Positions 24,801 to 36,800 of a stretch of 64,000 bases of DNA are shown here, piece by piece. Within the stretch, counting starts at the first letter, position 1; each line of letters begins with the position of its first letter. Origin of the DNA: Bufo bufo (Eukaryota > Chordata > Amphibia > Anura > Bufonidae); assembly GCF_905171765.1 (NCBI RefSeq), contig NC_053390.1:331482294-331546293 (forward strand), in the 5' to 3' direction. The notes under the pieces were generated by a model. The model saw nothing but the letters and a program-made list of their open reading frames with translations. It was not told where the DNA came from and made no database searches. Made by a program: the position numbers and the translations under genes.

Positions 24801-27800
24801 ATAGTCGTGGACACAGAGGGGCTTTTCAATGACACGGGTTGCTCGCTCAATTTGTATTGTCGTGTCTGCGTGAATGGAGGAGAGCATGTAAACGTCACGC
24901 TTGTCTCTCCATTTCACCGCGAGCAGTTCTTCGTTACACAAGGCAGCCCTCTCCCCCCTTGCAAGACGGGTGGTTACAAGCCGTTGGGGGAAGCCCACGC
25001 GACTAGTTCGCGCAGTGCCACAGGCGCAAATCCGTTCTAGAAACAAATGCCTAAAGAGGGCCACACTTGTGTAGAAATTGTCCACATAAAGATGGTACCC
25101 CTTGCCGAATAAGGGTGACACCAAGTCCCAGACTGTCTTCCCACTGCTCCCCAGGTAGTCAGGGCAACCGACCGGCTCCAGGGTCTAAACTTTTCCCTCA
25201 TAGATCCGAAATTTGTGGGTATAGCCTGTGGCCCTTTCACAGAGCTTATACAATTTGACCCCATACCGGGCACGCTTGCTTGGGATGTATTGTTTGAAGC
25301 CAAGGCGCCCGGTAAAATGTATTAGGGACTCGTCTACGCAGATGTTTTGCTCTGGGGTATACAAATCTGCAAATTTCTGGTTGAAGTGGTCTATGAGGGG
25401 CCGAATTTTGTGGAGCCGGTCAAAAGCTGGGTGGCCTCTGGGACGGGAGGTGGTGTTGTCGCTAAAATGCTGGAAACGGAGGATGGCCTCAAATCGTGCC
25501 CTGGACATACCGTAGCAGCAGAGAACATGGGCATGTGATGAATCGGGTTCGTGGACCAATATGACCGCAATTCATGCTTTTTAGTTAGACCCATGTTGAG
25601 GAGAAGGCCCAAAAAAATTTTAAGTTCGGAAACTTGGACTGGTTTCCACCGGAAAGGCTGGGCATAAAAGCTTCCCGGGTTGGCGGATATAAATTGGGTG
25701 GCATACCGGTTTGTCTCTGCCACGACTAAGTCCAAGAGCTCCGCAGTCAAGAACAGCTCAAAAAATCCCAGGGCCGAACCGATTTGAGCCGTCTCAACCC
25801 GAACTCCAGACTGGGCGGTGAAAGGGGGAACTAATGGTGCGGCTGAAGTTGGTGACTGCCAATCAGGGTTTGCCAGCACCTCAGGGATTCTAGGGGCTCT
25901 ACGGGCCTGTCTGTGCGGTGGCTGCGACGGGGTAACTACTGCACGTGCCACCGTACCAGCTTCAACTGCCCTTCTGGTGCTCGCCACGTCACCATGTTGT
26001 ACGGCAGTGCTGGTACTAGGTCCAGGGAGGGCTGCGCTGCTGGTGTATGCCTCACCACGTGATCCGGCAGCGACAGCCCCACTCTGCTGCTCTTGAAGCG
26101 GATCCTGCACAACCTGTGGTCTAGTGACACGGGGCCTGGTACGCCTGGTGCTATCAGGGACCTCCACCTCCTCGTCCGAACTTTGGGTCAGAGAGCCACT
26201 GCTTTCTACAGGTTCATATTCTGACCCGCTAGATTCGTCAGATGAGAGTTCCCACTCCTCATCCGACTGGGTCAGAATCCTGTATCCCTCTTCAGAAGAA
26301 TACCCCCTGTTTGACATTTTGGACTACTAAATTTAGGGGTATTCCCTGAGACTACCCAAGAAAAAAAGCAAGCCTGTCTTACAAAGGGGAGGCTAGCGAA
26401 GTACCGGAGGCCGCTGCGGTTGATAAAAAATATCAAAACTGATTTTTTTTATCGCCGCAGTGCGTGTAAAATGAATGTGCAGTGATCAAAAAAAAATATA
26501 TTTTTTGTCACTGCGGTGGGGCGGCGTGGGTGAATGCACGTGTGGGCGACCGATCAGGCCTGATCGGGCAAACACTGCGTTTTGGGTGGAGGGCGAGCTA
26601 AGGTGACACTAATACAATTATAGATCTGACCGTGATCAGTTTTGATCACTTACAGATATTATAAAAGTACAAATGCTGATTAGCGATACGCTAAACAGCG
26701 AATAAGTGACTGCGGTGCGGTGCGGTGGGCTGGGCGCTAACTCACGCTAAACTACCTAACCAAGGGGCCTAAACTAATCCTAAAACCTAACAGCCAATAC
26801 TAGTGAAAAAAAAAAGTGACAGTTTACACTGATCACTTTTTTTCCTTTCACTACTGATTGACAGGGGCGATCAAAGGGGTGATCAAAGGGTTAATTGGGG
26901 TGCAGGGGGGTGATCTGGGGCTACAGTGAAGTGTTTGGTGCTACTCACAGTTCAGTCTGCTCCTCTGCTGGATCCAACCGACGAAAAGGACCAGCAGAGG
27001 AGCAGAGAAGCCATATAACAGATCATATTTACTAATATGATCTGTTATATGGCTTGTGATTGGATTTTTTGAAAATCGCCAGCCTGCCAGCCAATGATCG
27101 TTGCTGGCAGGCTGGTGACGAACTTGTTCTTTAACTTTTGCCGGCCCGCGATGCGCATGCGCGGGCCGGCTTTGAGCGAAATCTCGCGTCTCGCGAGATG
27201 ACGCGTATATGCGTGACTGTGCGCAGCGCTGCCACCTCCGGAACGCGAATCTGCGTTAGGCGGTCCGGAGGTGGTTAAGGTGAAAATGAGACCGGTCCTT
27301 AAGGGGTTAAATCATATACAATATATTACCAGGGCGGGCACTGAGGGCAGACAGGCACTAAAGGAACTTAGGCAGCAGACGGAGTCACACAGGCCGGCGC
27401 TTACTCCCCTGCATTAATCCCGCTGGGGGGTCACGTGATGTAGCAGACGTGCGTCACGCATGTCCACTACCCAGGCAGCCCCTGCGCTAGCCTTAAAGGA
27501 CCCTGTCACCCTGACCCTGAACTGGTGAGCGGGCGGACTGGTGAATAAAATGTATTGGTGAATAATTTGCGCTGCCGCCGGCGGAATGGAGAGGGGGGTC
27601 GCGTGCGGACTCATCGCGCGCCTGTAGTGGGTCGGCTTGGGCAAGGCCGTCTTTAATATTGATTGGACCCTGGGCGAGAATAGCTTACAGTGAATGACTG
27701 TAAATAATTACAGTTCTGAAGACTTCAGCAGGCTCAGGATCAGTGCTCTGGGTAGCTGGGCTCAGGGCGGAAAGTGGGCTCCGCTCTGTAGTTCAGGAAG

Positions 27801-30800
27801 GAGACCGGGGCTCGGCTCATCCTAATGTTACAGTGCCCCCCAGCACCCCACAGTATGCAGTATAGCACCCTATAGTATATAGCACCCCACAGTATGCAAT
27901 ACATAGTATAACACCCCACAGTATGCAGTATAGCATCCTATAGCATACAGTATAGCACTCCACAGTATACAGTAGAGCAGTAGAGCACTCCACAATATAC
28001 AGCACCCCAAAATATACAGTAGAGCAGTATAGCACCCAGTATACAGAACCCTACAGTATACAGTAGAGCAGTATAACACCCAGTATACAGCACCCCACAA
28101 TATACAGTAGAGCAGTATAGCACCCAGTATACAGCACCCCACAGTATACAGTAGAGCAGTATAGCACCCTGTATACAGCACCCCACAATATACAGCACCC
28201 CACAGTATACAGTAGAGCAGTATACCACCAAACAGTATACAGCACCCCACAGTATACAGCACCCCCAGTATATAATCTCATATAGCAGCCCTCAGTATAT
28301 AATCCCATACAACAGCCCCCAGTATATAATCTCATACAGCAGCCCCCCAGTATATAATCTCATACAGCAGCCCCCCCAGTATATAATCTCACACAGCAGC
28401 CCCCCAGTATATAATCTCACACAGCAGCCCCCAGTATATAATCTAATTTAGCAGCCCCAGTATATAATCTCATACAGCAGCCCCCTCAGTATATAATCTC
28501 ATATAGAAGCCCCCGGGTATATAATCTCATACAGCAGCCCCCCAGTATATGATCTCACACAGCAGCCCCCACCATATATAATCTCATTTAGCAGCTCCCA
28601 GTATATAATCTCATACAGCAGCCCCCCAGTATATAATCTAATACAGCAGCCATCCCAGTATATAATCTCATACAGTAGCCCCCCAGTATATAATCTCACA
28701 CAGCAGCCCCCGCCATATATAATCTCATATAGCAGCCCCCAGTATATAATCTCATACAGCAGCCCCCAGTATATAATCTCACACAGCAGCCTCTGCCATA
28801 TATAATCTCATACAGCAGCCCCAGTATATAATCTCATACAGCAGCCCCCAGTATATAATCCAACACAGAAGCCCCCCCAATATATAATCCCACACAGCAG
28901 CCCCCCAGTATATAATCCCACACAGCCTCCCCCAGCATATAATCCTCAGACCCTCCCCAGTAGTCACATCCACCTCTCCAGCGCTGACAGACTTTCTCCC
29001 CTCTACAGACGCTGCTGAGCAGCCATCTCTGATCTTTCTTCTCTGCAGACAGTCGGCCAGTGCCTGTGATAGCAGAGCGCTGGCGACCCACGTGACCTAC
29101 CCTTCTCCTGCAGGCTGCAGCAACACTGAGTCCTGGAAGAAAGAAAGGACCTTTGATTACCTCATAGCCATATGACCAGTAATATCGCTATGTTACTGTT
29201 GATGATCTCATGCAAGGTCCTTTCTCCCACAGCTCTCACTCTGTCACAGTTCGCTCTGGAGTTCCGGTGTTCTGTCAGAATACTATACCTTACCGGCACT
29301 CAGGCAGGACCCCCCTGTAGCTGACAGCCTGACACCTGGGGCGGACGGCCCCCTCCCCCGCGGCTTGGGACAACCCTGGACGGCCCTGGGCTTGGGACAA
29401 CATAAAAAAAAAAAGGGCATTGTAAGGGCAGGGGCTTAAGCCCCCTTTGAGCCCTATGTGTGCATGTCCCTGGGCAGCAGCGCCGGGCAGCAGTTGCCAT
29501 GTCACATTTGAAGACCCACTGATGCACCCCTAGAGTAGAAACTCCAAAAAAGTAACCCCATTTTGGAAACTACAGGATAAGGTGGCAGTTTTGTTGGTAC
29601 TATTTTAGGGTACATATGATTTTTTGTTGCTCTATATTACACTTTTTGTGAGGTAAGGTAACAAAAAATAGCTGTTTTGGCACCATTTTAATTTTTAGTT
29701 TTTTAGAGTGTTCATCTAACAAGTTAGATCATGTGCTATTTTTATAGAGCAGGTTGTTTCGGACGCGACAATATCAAATATAACTACTTTTTTGGTTGTT
29801 TGTTTCAGTTTTACATAATAAAGCATTTTTGAAAAAAATTATTTTTTAGTGTCTCAATATTCTGATAGCCATATTTTTTTTTATTGTTTGGGCGATTGTC
29901 TTAGGTTGGGTCTAATTTTTTGCGGGTTGAGATCACGGTTTAATTGGTACTATTTTGGGGTGCGTATGACTTTTTAATCACTTGGTATTACACTTTTTGT
30001 GATGCAAGATGACAAAAAATGGCTTTTTTTACACCGTTTTTATCTTTTTTTTTTTACTGTGTTCATCTGAGGGGTTAGGTCATGTAATATTTTTATACAG
30101 AAAGTTGTTACGGACGTGGCGATACCTAATATGTATATATATTTTTTTTAATTTAAGTTTTACACAATAAAAGCATTTTTGAAACAAAAAAAAATCATGT
30201 TTAGTGTCTCCATATTCTGAGAGCCATAGTTTTTTTTATTTTTTGGGCGATTGTCTTAGGTAGGATCTCATTTTTTGCGGGATTAGATGACGGTTTAATG
30301 GATACTATTTTAGGGTGTGTAGGACTTTTTCATCGCTTGGTATTACACTTTTTGTGATGTAAGGTTAAAAAAATGGCTTTTTTGACACCGTTTTTATTTT
30401 TTTTGTTACGGTGTTCACCTGAGAAGTTGGGTCATGTCATATTTAAATGGCCTTGTTTGTTACGGACACGGCGATACCTAATATGTCTACTTTTTTTATT
30501 TTCTTCACTTTTAACACAATAAAAGCATTTTTTAAACCAAAAAAATTGTGTTTTATTGTCTCCATATTCTTATGCCTCGTTTCCACTGAGTGGATCGGTT
30601 CGGGTCAGTACGGTACGGTTCGCTATTTTGGGTGTTTCCACTATGAAAGCGATCCATACAAGCGAACCGTACCGCACCATTCAGGGTCCTGCTTCAGATG
30701 TAGGGCCATAGAAAAATGGAACGGTTCGGTTAGGGCGGAGCTACTTGCGTCACACAATACATTCTCCTGATTGGCGGCCTGAATAATGTCAAACGTAAGC

Positions 30801-33800
30801 GCAACATAAACACCACGCCGCCATAACTACAGATAATAGGAGAAGGATGCCTGCAAACAACAGCAAGCTGTGGTCGTCTCAGGAACTATCCACTTTTTTA
30901 ACTATTCTTGGGGATGGCGCTATTCAGAGTGAGCTTGATGGATCAGTGAGAAATGAAAAGGTGTACAAAGATACATCTTTGTTGTTTGTAGCGTTGTGTT
31001 TGTTGTTGCACTAGTGTGATGTCACGCTACGCATTTTTTTCTAAACCACGTATGGACCCGGCGGCCCGAGTTGCAGTGGAAACGCTCACCTAAATAGACC
31101 GGACCATTAAAAATCTTCCAAACTCTGCCGACCCGAACCGATCCTCTCGGTGGAAACGAGGCATTAGAGCCATAGTTTTATTATTTATTGCCCGATTCTT
31201 TTATATAGGGGCTCATTTTTTGCAGGATGAAGTGACGGTTTGATTGATACTATTTTGGGGTGCACATGCCTTTTTAATCGCTTGGTGTTGCACTTTTTGT
31301 GATGTAAGGTGACAAAAAATAATTGTTTTAGCGCAGTTTTTATTTTTTCTATGGAGTTCAGGTGAGGGGGTGGATCATGTGATATTTTTTATAGAGCCAG
31401 TTGTTACAGACGCGGCAATACCCAATGTGTCTGTTTCTCTTTTTTTTTTTTACAAATTTTATGTTTTATTTTGGGAATTTTTTATTTTTTACTTGAAACT
31501 TGAAAAAAAATAACTTTTTCTTTTACTTTTTTAAAATTGTTATCCCACTCTGGGACTTCAACTTCTGGGGTCTAATCCCCTCTGCAATGTATTACAATAC
31601 ATCCTGCCATGGCAACCGATCAGAGCCCCGCGATTTCACTGCGGGGGCTCTGATCAGAAGGAAGATGGAGCCGCATCACTTCACAGGTGCCACGAGCAGC
31701 CTTGATCGCGGCACCTGAGGGGTTAAATGGCAGGGGCAACGTGAATGCCGCTTTCTTGTCAGTGCAGCCGGATGCCGGCTGTATCATACAGCTGGCAGAT
31801 CGCGCGTATGGAGCGGGGTCACTGCAGAGGCCCGCTCCATACATCCCCTGTCACGCATTGACGTACCTGTACGTTATAATGCGTGAAGGGGTTAATCCTT
31901 TGAGTACCATAAGATTACTGTCATCAATATAAAAATAATTAGATTTTTCCCCCTTAAGAATGTAGTTGAACAATAAATAAAGCTAGATCCATTTGTTTAT
32001 AAGAACTAATATCAAAAAAAAAAAAAAAGTATTTTAAGTTCTTAATCAGATGATACAGGGAATTAAAAACATGGGACAAATACGTCCCTTGGTCGGTCCT
32101 CAAAGGGTTAAGGGAGTCTGGTCTGTGATTCTGTATTTATTTTGGCTTCTGGTTTGTATTTGTTTAGGGGGTATATTATTATTCTGGCGTCTTGTCTGAG
32201 GGCTGTGTTTATTATAGGATCTGGTCTAGGATCATTATAACATTTTTGAGGTGAAGAGTATACTGCAGTTTTTGGGGAAGTAGCTTATGTAAATGGTCAT
32301 ATAAAAAAATTGGGTAAATTTATCGCACCACATCTTGATGTCACCGCTCAAAAGTAGGCAAGTATGGTGTGTGAGTCTCAGTATGTGTTGTATATTTGTG
32401 TGCTTGTTGTGAGTGTTTTTGACTGTACATATGTGTTAGTGGCCACATGACTACTTCAGGCTGTAAGGCAGGATTCCCGCATCCTCACCTCATGCCAGCC
32501 CAGTTGTGGGTCAGTGATTTCAGTATCAGACAGCAACTGAGGCTAGGGAGTCAATCATAAATGTGCCCAGTAGACCACCAGGGATGTTCCCATCAGCTTC
32601 TTCACAACCATTGACAAAATAACTCATCAATATCTCTTCATATAATTTTGAATTGATTGTATGGCTTGGTGGGGAAGAGGGTGCAATTTGCCTTTTTTGA
32701 CTAGGGCACCAAAATGCCTTGTCCCAGCCCTGGAATCTTAGAATGTGAATAATTGTAGGTGACATATGAACCAGTGCATTTGTGAATTATTGGGTAGCAG
32801 GTGTCAAAGTGTTCGGAGAGTAGAGCATAACACAAAAAACTGAAACTGAACACAATGCCTGTGGGGTAAAAGCTATACGATACCAGAGCTAAGGGTTGTT
32901 AGACTTGTACTGGTAAACAGGTGCAACTGGATCAATTGGTCATATAGCCTCTCAGCATGCAACGCAATGTCAGACCGTGCAAGATAATATGCAGCTGAAT
33001 GCCAGCTAAATGCACTGAAAACAGTGGCAAGTCAATTATTTGTTGGTCTTTTTTTTTTTTAAACTAAACCAATTAAACCAGAAATTCAGGGTATTTATAT
33101 TGGTTGTTGGCTCTACTACGTACATCTGCAGGGATTCAGATGGCCTCTTTTAATGAAGGACTCATTGATTGCTTGATGTGTTTTCCCATTTCTGCTTCCA
33201 CATACTCGTTCCACTCTTCATTCTTTGTTGATGAGACGTATTCCTGACTCATTGCTCTTTACCTGGTATTTATCTATTCAATGCTTTATGTTCTTTCATT
33301 ACTTAGCTTTCTATATACAGTACACAATTCAGACATATACAGTTGCAAGAAAAAGTATGTGAACCCTTTGGAATGATATGGATTTCTGCACAAATTGGTC
33401 ATAAAATGTGATCTGATCTTCATCTAGGTCACAACAATAGACAATCACAGTCTGCTTAAACTAATAACACACAAAGAATTAAATGTTACCATGTTTTTAT
33501 TGAACACACCATGTAAACATTCACAGTGCAGGTGGAAAAAGTATATGAACCCTTGGATTTAATAACTGGTTAAACCTCCTTTGGCAGCAATAACTTCGAC
33601 TACTAATTAGCAATGTTTTTTTGGACACCAGTGGCTTCCTCTGTGGTATCCTCCTATGAAATCCATTTTTGTTTATTGTTTTACGTATCGTAGATTCGCT
33701 AACAGGGATGTTAACATATGCCAGAGACTTTTGTAAGTCTTTAGCTGACACTCTAGGATTCTTCATCACCTCATTGAGCAGTCTGCGCTGTGCTCTTGCA

Positions 33801-36800
33801 GTCATCTTTACAGGACGGCCACTCCTAGGGAGAGTAGCAGCAGTGCTGAACTTTCTCCATTTATAGACAATTTGTCTTACCGTGGACTGATGAACAGCAA
33901 GGCTTTTGGAGATACTTTTATAACCCTTTCCAGCTTTATGCAAGTCAACAATTCTTAATCGTAGGTCTTCTGAGAGCTCTTTTGTGCGAGGTATTATTCA
34001 CATCAGGCAATGCTTCTTGTGAAAAGCAAACCCAGAACTAGTGTGTGTTTTTTATAGGGCAGGGCAGCTGTAACCAACATCTCCAATCTCATCTCATTGA
34101 TTGGACTCCAGTTGGCTGACACCTCACACCAATTAACTCTTGGAGATGTCATTAGTCTAGGGGTTCACATACTTTTTCCACCTGCACTGTGAATGTTTAC
34201 ATGGTGTATTCAATAAAAACATGGTAACATTTAATTCTTTGTGTGTGTTATTAGTTTAAGCAGACTGTGATTGTTTATTGTTGTGACCTAGATGAAGATC
34301 AGATCACATTTTATGACCAATTTGTGCAGAGATCCATATCATTCCAAAGGGTTCACATACTTTTTCTTGCAACTGTAGTTCCTCTAGATCCATATAATTT
34401 GCTTACCCGGTTAGGTATTCAGAGGATAATAGAAATTTTACCCCATGGCTTACATGATAGGTATTCGACTACTAATTAGGGCTCATTCAGGCACTCTGGT
34501 GCTGTCAGTTCTACATTTGGGCAGCTGCTAGATAGAAAAATGTTTATCTAAATAGATTGAACACTTACCCATTAAAGTCAATGGATCAAGTCCAATAAAA
34601 ATGCACAAGGACACCATCAGTGTGCGATCTGTTTAAAATGCATACATGTCTACCTTCTGGAACATGGATGTATGGATGTGTTTCCAGTCATTCATCTTAA
34701 TAAGCCCTTTTTTTTATTTTTTATTAATTTAACCACCTCCGGACCGCCTAACGCAGGATCGCGTTCCGGAGGTGGCAGCCCTGCGCAGAGTCACGCATAT
34801 ATGCGTCATCTCGCGAGACGCGAGATTTCCTGTGAACGCGTGCACACAGGCGCGCGCGCTCACAGGAACGGAAGGTAAGAGAGTTGATCTCCAGCCTGCC
34901 AGCGGCGATCGTTCGCTGGCAGGCTGGAGATGTGTTTTTTTTAACCCCTAACAGGTATATTAGACGCTGTTTTGATAACAGCGTCTAATATACCTGCTAC
35001 CTGGTCCTCTGGTGGTCCCCTTTGTTTGGATCGACCACCAGAGGACACAGGTAGCTCAGTAAAGTAGCACCAAGCACCACTACACTACACCCCCCCCCCC
35101 GTCCCTTATTAACCCCTTATTAGCCCCTGATCACCCCATATAGACTCCCTGATCACCCCCCTGTCATTGATTACCCCCCTGTCATTGATTACCCCCCTGT
35201 CATTGATCAACCCCCTGTAAAGCTCCATTCAGACGTCCGCATGGTTTTTACGGATCCACTGATAGATGGATCGGATCCGCAAAACGCATCCGGACGTCTG
35301 AATGAAGCCTTACACGGGCGTGATCAATGACTGTGGTGATCACCCCATATAGACTCCCTGATCACCCCCCTGTCATTGATTACCCCCCTGTCATTGATTA
35401 CCCCCCTGTAAAGCTCCATTCAGACGTCCGCATGATTTTTACGGATCCACTGATAGATGGATCGGATCCGCAAAACGCATCCGGACGTCTGAATGAAGCC
35501 TTACACGGGCGTGATCAATGACTGTGGTGATCACCCCATATAGACTCCCTGATCACCCCCCTGTCATTGATCACCCCCCTGTAAAGCTCCATTCAGATGT
35601 CCGCATGATTTTTACGGATGCACTGATAGATGGATCGGATCCGCAAAACGCATCCGGACGTCTGAATGAAGCCTTACAGGGGCATGATCAATGACTGTGG
35701 TTATCACCCCATATAGACTCCCTGATCACCCCCCTGTCATTGATTACCCCCCTGTAAAGCTCCATTCAGATGTCCGCATGATTTTTACGGATGCACTGAT
35801 AGATGGATCGGATCCGCAAAACGCATCCGGACGTCTGAATGAAGCCTTACAGGGGCATGATCAATGACTGTGGTTATCACCCCATATAGACTCCCTGATC
35901 ACCCCCCTGTCATTGATTACCCCCCTGTAAAGCTCCATTCAGATGTCCGCATGATTTTTACGGATGCACTGATAGATGGATCGGATCCGCAAAACGCATC
36001 CGGACGTCTGAATGAAGCCTTACAGGGGCATGATCAATGACTGTGGTTATCACCCCATATAGACTCCCTGATCACCCCCCTGTCATTGATCACCCCCCCT
36101 GTCATTGATTACCCCCCTGTAAAGCTCCATTCAGATGTCCGCATGATTTTTACGGATGCACTGATAGATGGATCGGATCCGCAAAACGCATACGGACGTC
36201 TGAATGAAGCCTTACACGGGCGTGATCAATAAATGTGGTTATCACCCCATATAGACTCCCTGATCACCCCCCTGTCATTGATCACCCCCCTGTCATTGAT
36301 CACTCCCCCTGTCATTGATCACCCTCTGTAAGGCTCCATTCAGACATTTTTTTGGCCCAAGTTAGCGGAATTATTTTTTTTTTTTCTTACAAAGTCTCAT
36401 ATTCCACTAACTTGTGTCAAAAAATAAAATCTCACATGAACTCACCATACCCCTCACGGAATCCAAATGCGTAAAATTTTTCAGACATTTATATTCCAGA
36501 CTTCTTCTCACGCTTTAGGGCCCCTAGAATGCCAGGGCAGTATAAATACCCCACATGTGACCCCATTTCGGAAAGAAGACACCCCCAGGTATTTCGTGAG
36601 GGGCATATTGAGTCCATGAAAGATTGAAATTTTTGTCCCAAGTTAGCGGAACGGGAGACTTTGTGAGAAAAAAATTAAAAATATCAATTTCCGCTAACTG
36701 TTTTTTTTTTTTTTTTTTTTCATACAAAGTCTCATATTCCACTAACGTGTGACAAAAAATAAAAACTTCCATGAACTCACTATGCCCATCAGCGAATACC

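Larger units (their letters stand above)
21250..27274 (-). mobile_element. piggyBac-like element 2, transposase-bearing, 6.0 kb
   Basis: It is flanked by TTAA at 21246-21249 and 27275-27278. Its coding orientation is leftward: the 5' end is at 27274 (CCACCTCCGGACCGCCTAAC in reverse complement) and the 3' end at 21250 (CCACCTCAGCCCC). Both ends match elements 1 and 3. From right to left it holds three subterminal hairpins (27115-26959), the transposase pseudogene (26317-24360), an AT-rich spacer (24350-23420), the alternating inverted array (about 23420-21780) and the 3' end, which is nearly identical to the right ends of elements 1 and 3. Confidence 0.88.
19337..27306. mobile_element. outer TTAA palindromic element (1.74 kb before insertions)
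   Basis: TTAA flanks it at 19333-19336 and 27307-27310. The left end is CCCCTTCAGGACTTTGCCAT, followed by TTTTTCACCTTAAGGACCAG. The right end, read across the insertion, is …GCCTGGTCC + TTAA + GGTGAAAATGAGACCGGTCC… ending AAGGGG, its complement. The arms are about 850 bp and meet near 20228; for example CCAAATAACCTGCCCTTCCT recurs in both. No coding capacity is seen; ORFs such as MEFLLYGYI… occur as mirror pairs from the two arms. Confidence 0.8.
29580..31500. repeat. 350-bp tandem repeat, four units, with a nested insertion
   Basis: The marker TACTATTTTRGGGTGCRTATG recurs near 29600, 29948, 30303 and 31250. Spacing is about 350 bp once the 591-bp insertion plus TTA is taken out of the last interval. 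Each unit also has ATTACACTTTTTGTGATG, TTGTTACGGACGYGGCGATA and ACACAATAAAAGCATTTTTG. The flank to 31900 ends ATGCGTGAAGGGGTTAA, so the carrier may be another TTAA element; its left end was not found. Confidence 0.75.

Noticed and set aside
27817..28335. Leu/Tyr/Cys-rich minus frames (LYTVGCC…)
   Set aside because: They are translations of the CAGTATACAG minisatellite; all three minus frames are open.
30447..30770. 107-codon + frame crossing the left end of the Harbinger-like element
   Set aside because: It runs through the insertion junction, starts in the 350-bp repeat and has no recognised domain.
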